Shown: positions 6,600-9,278 of the stretch, in pieces
Numbering within the stretch: position 1 is the stretch's first letter
Layout: each line of letters opens with the position of its first letter
Assembly (NCBI GenBank): GCA_007135355.1
Contig: SLJA01000073.1
Coordinates: 1 to 9,278, forward strand
Direction: 5' to 3'
Length of the DNA stretch: 9,278 nucleotides
DNA from: Wenzhouxiangella sp.
GTDB lineage: Bacteria; Pseudomonadota; Gammaproteobacteria; Xanthomonadales; Wenzhouxiangellaceae
Position numbers and translations under genes: made by a program
Notes under the pieces: generated by a model
The model's input: the letters and a program-made list of their open reading frames with translations, nothing else
What the model was told of the DNA's origin: nothing
Database searches by the model: none

Positions 6600-6899
6600 A
6601 TGTCAGCATCCAGCGAACCAGTCACCGTCCGCATTCTCGAGCGCGAATACCGTGTCATGTGCGCGCCGGAACAACGTCGCGAGTTGATGGAATCGGCTTT
6701 GTTTCTTGATCAGCAGATGCGCCAGATCCGGGATTCCGGGCGGGTCAGCTCGATGGAGAAGATTGCCGTGATGTGTGCGCTCAACCTGTCCGAGGAGATT
6801 CTCAAGCTGCGCCAGGAAAGCAGCGAGCGGCAGGAAAAAATAGATCGTAAAATCAGTGAGTTGTCTGGCAGGCTTGACCAGGCCTTGGCGCGGGACTAG
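6600..6899 (+). CDS. zapA: Cell division protein ZapA
   Basis: ZapA binds and bundles FtsZ filaments at mid-cell. It has 99 residues here and 109 in E. coli. The N-terminal beta-domain reads VTVRILEREYRVMCAPEQRR (8-27), matching E. coli VDIQIFGRSLRVNCPPDQR. It is followed by a helix, then MEKIAVMCALNLSEEILKL (52-70), equivalent to EQLVFIAALNISYEL, and a C-terminal coiled coil (about 68-97) that mediates tetramer formation. I start at the ATG at 6600, preceded by GGA (6592-6594). An in-frame TTG at 6573 would overlap the previous gene and has no family support. The 3' end of this gene contains the promoter of the following 6S RNA gene, and its TAG stop is part of that promoter's -10 hexamer. 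Confidence 0.95.
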   Translation: MSASSEPVTVRILEREYRVMCAPEQRRELMESALFLDQQMRQIRDSGRVSSMEKIAVMCALNLSEEILKLRQESSERQEKIDRKISELSGRLDQALARD

Positions 6900-6902
6900 A
6901 GT
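6874..6902 (+). promoter_or_regulatory. Sigma-70 promoter of 6S RNA, inside the end of zapA
   Basis: TTGACC (6874-6879, 5 of 6 to TTGACA) is followed after exactly 17 bp by TAGAGT (6897-6902, 4 of 6 to TATAAT). The predicted start at about 6909-6911 coincides with the 5' base of the 6S closing stem. The -10 begins with the zapA stop codon TAG. Confidence 0.7.
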
Positions 6903-6910
6903 AGAGATCA

Positions 6911-7102
6911 GGCGCTCTCTGCGGTGTTTGCCAGCGGGAACGTAATATGCCTTGTCCCTACTTTTTGACCTTGGGATGGCGGCTTCCCGGACCGGTGTGG
7001 AGTTCGCTTTAAAACGCGAGTTCCCTGATGGCCTGGAGAGCCAACCCACTTGAACCCCTGGTTCAAGGTCACCGACCTGCAGCGGCACAGGTGGAGAGCG
7101 CC
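6911..7102 (+). ncRNA. ssrS: 6S RNA
   Basis: 6S RNA mimics an open promoter and sequesters sigma-70 RNA polymerase in stationary phase. The 192-nt span (E. coli 184 nt) is bounded by a perfect 9-bp closing stem: GGCGCTCTC at 6911-6919 pairs with GAGAGCGCC at 7094-7102. Near the 3' end is the diagnostic hairpin TTGAACC-CCT-GGTTCAA (7050-7066). E. coli has the same 7-bp stem with loop AAG. The following CCTGCAGCGGCA (7076-7087) matches E. coli CCTGCGGCGGCA. The 5' segment TTTGCCAGCGGG resembles E. coli TTCGCAAGCGGG. Position between zapA and the cyclo-ligase gene is the classic ssrS locus. There is no U-tract after the closing stem, so the RNA is probably processed from a longer ssrS-fau transcript, as in E. 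coli. The exact ends are inferred from the stem. Confidence 0.94.
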
Positions 7103-7172
7103 ACTCCCCGATTTCAACCATCATTGGCTATTGCGCGCCGAATCCGGACGCGTCCTCGTAAACAAGGTCTGC

Positions 7173-7781
7173 ATGGAAGCTCCGGTTTGCTCGGCCACCA
7201 TCAAGCGCACGCTGCGTCGGGAGTTGCAGGCGGCGCGCCAAGGCTTGCCCGCCTCCGACCGGGCTCGGCTTGATCTACGTATTTGCGGACACCTCGTGCG
7301 CGGACTGGAACAAAGTGCGGGGCTGAAGCTTTCGGCCTACTTCGCTTGCCGCGGTGAGCCGGATCTGGGCCCGGCCTTGGCCGCATTGCATGAGGCGGAG
7401 CATTGCGTGCATCTACCGGTTTTGGTTGAACAGACTTTGCAGTTCCGCCGTTGGCACCCCAATGCGCGCATGACGGCAAACCGTTATCGCATTCCCGAGC
7501 CGCTGGAGGGCGAAACCTGCCCGGCCGATCAACTCGACTGGGTGTTGTTACCGCTGGTCGCGTTCTCGCCCCTCGGTGGCCGTCTGGGCATGGGCGGCGG
7601 TTACTACGATCGGACTTTCAGCTTTTGCCTGCAACGTTCAATGGACGAACGTCCGCGTCTGATCGGAGTGGCCTACGGACTGCAGCAGGTTGATAGCCTG
7701 CCTTTGCAGCGTTGGGACGTTCCGCTGGACGGTGTGGTGACTGAACAAGGTTTGCGCTGGTTCGAGCGGCCTGACCGATGA
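7173..7781 (+). CDS. fau: 5-formyltetrahydrofolate cyclo-ligase
   Basis: This enzyme (YgfA/MTHFS) uses ATP to convert 5-formyltetrahydrofolate to 5,10-methenyltetrahydrofolate, returning a storage form to the folate pool. It has 202 residues here and 182 in E. coli. The N-terminal basic helix IKRTLRRELQAARQGL (10-25) is typical. LPVL (81-84) and the substrate/ATP loop GGRLGMGGGYYDRT (135-148) follow, then GVAYGLQQVDSLPLQRWDVP (165-184), matching E. coli GYAHDCQLVEKLPVEEWDIP. I choose the ATG at 7173, with AAGG (7164-7167) five bases ahead. The frame is open upstream into the 6S RNA hairpin (7050), but the extra 41 residues are not protein-like for this family. It lies 70 nt after the 6S closing stem and is probably on the same transcript. 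In E. coli its product is linked to persister formation. Confidence 0.94.
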   Translation: MEAPVCSATIKRTLRRELQAARQGLPASDRARLDLRICGHLVRGLEQSAGLKLSAYFACRGEPDLGPALAALHEAEHCVHLPVLVEQTLQFRRWHPNARMTANRYRIPEPLEGETCPADQLDWVLLPLVAFSPLGGRLGMGGGYYDRTFSFCLQRSMDERPRLIGVAYGLQQVDSLPLQRWDVPLDGVVTEQGLRWFERPDR

Positions 7782-7797
7782 GGCCAGCGGCAGGGGC

Positions 7798-7849
7798 TTG
7801 ATCGATCTCGGTAGTCGGGGCGAACTGATAGACTTGCGGTTTCGATCAA
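7798..7849. repeat. 8-bp inverted repeat upstream of the EVE-rpiA pair
   Basis: TTGATCGA (7798-7805) and TCGATCAA (7842-7849) are perfect inverted copies separated by 36 bp, in the 86-bp gap before the EVE gene. The two sites could be an operator pair or the base of a weak stem. No convincing promoter hexamers or terminator were found in the gap. Confidence 0.4.
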
Positions 7850-7867
7850 AAGAAGCGAAAAGCAGCC

Positions 7868-8331
<464 letters not shown>

Positions 8332-8335
<4 letters not shown>

Positions 8336-8988
8336 GCCAGGCGCGTCTGAAAATCGAAGTGGCCCGCGCGGCGCTGGAATACGTCAAGCCGGACATGGTG
8401 CTGGGCGTGGGCACCGGCTCTACCGTCAATGCCTTTATTGACGAGTTGGCCGAAAGCGGTATCCGCGTTAAAGGCGTGGTGTCATCGTCCGAGGCCACCA
8501 GCGCGCGCCTGCGCGAAATCGGTGTCGAGATCATGGACTTGAACCACACCGGCGACTTGGAGCTTTACATCGACGGCGCCGACGAGGTCGATGAACACAA
8601 GCGCATGATCAAGGGTGCCGGTGGGGCGCTGACGCGCGAGAAAATCATTGCCGCAGCCAGCCGCCGTTTTGTCTGTATTGTCGATGAGACCAAGTGCGTC
8701 AAGGTGTTGGGTGAATACCCCATGCCGGTCGAAGTCTTGCCCATGGCCCGGGCCTTCGTGGCGCGCAAGCTGGTCGGCCTGGGCGGTCGGCCGGAACTGC
8801 GCCAGGGCTACACCACCGACAACGGCAACCTGATCCTGGATGTGCGCAAGCTCGACATCATGGAGCCGGTCAAGCTCGAGAGCGAGATCAACCAGATCCC
8901 CGGCGTGGTCACCTGCGGCCTGTTCGCCCGCCGTCCGGCCGACGTGGTGCTGGTGGCGACCGAAAGCGGTATCCGGCGGCGAAGCTGA
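8332..8988 (+). CDS. rpiA: Ribose-5-phosphate isomerase A
   Basis: RpiA interconverts ribose 5-phosphate and ribulose 5-phosphate in the non-oxidative pentose phosphate pathway. It has 218 residues here and 219 in E. coli. The phosphate-binding GVGTGSTVNAFI (25-36), SSSEAT (51-56), DGADEVD (81-87), MIKGAGGALTREK (92-104) and GGRPELRQGYTTDNGN (151-166) are all present. The catalytic D81, D84, K94 and E103 fall at the same numbers as in E. coli. I start at the ATG at 8332, with GGAG (8323-8326) five bases upstream. An in-frame ATG at 8302 lies inside the EVE gene and lacks family support. The 4-bp ATGA overlap with EVE indicates a shared transcript and coupled translation; dusA begins directly after the stop. 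Confidence 0.97.

Positions 8989-9278
<290 letters not shown>

Noticed and set aside
7050..7172. 41-residue N-terminal extension of the cyclo-ligase
   Set aside because: It is encoded by the 6S RNA 3' end and the leader; the ATG at 7173 has a good ribosome-binding site and the right protein length.

Overview
The window is GC-rich chromosomal DNA from a gammaproteobacterium. The strongest evidence is the gene order: a UPF0149 gene, pepP, ubiH and a second ubi hydroxylase on the minus strand, divergent from zapA, 6S RNA and the 5-formyltetrahydrofolate cyclo-ligase gene on the plus strand. This is the same arrangement as in E. coli and pseudomonads. The extra small coiled-coil gene before zapA and the EVE-domain gene after the cyclo-ligase look more like pseudomonads or Chromatiales/Xanthomonadales-type organisms than enterics. 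I cannot name the genus from sequence alone.

Layout. Positions 1-814 (+) hold the end of truB, cut by the window's left edge. Positions 815-1062 contain no gene, but hold an elaborate palindromic repeat built of octamers, between the converging truB and suhB. Positions 1063-6221 are a minus-strand block. In transcription order it is: UPF0149 (YgfB-like) protein, pepP, ubiH, ubiI-like gene, then after about 100 bp suhB. The pepP/ubiH and ubiH/ubiI junctions overlap by 4 bp and 1 bp. Positions 6222-6364 are a divergent promoter region. From 6365 to the right edge everything is on the plus strand: a 74-residue ZapB-like coiled-coil protein, zapA, 6S RNA (ssrS), the cyclo-ligase gene fau/ygfA, an EVE-domain protein, rpiA and the start of dusA, cut by the right edge.

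How the genes work together. UbiH and the UbiI-like protein are paralogous FAD hydroxylases of ubiquinone synthesis. TruB and DusA modify tRNA. The ZapB-like protein and ZapA probably act together at the FtsZ ring. 6S RNA binds sigma-70 RNA polymerase and is probably co-transcribed with fau, as in E. coli. EVE and rpiA are translationally coupled. These are housekeeping genes, and I see no phage, transposase, toxin-antitoxin, CRISPR or defence module. The least ordinary items are the octamer-based palindromic repeat after truB, a 6S promoter whose -10 hexamer contains the zapA stop codon, and the ZapB-like/ZapA pairing.
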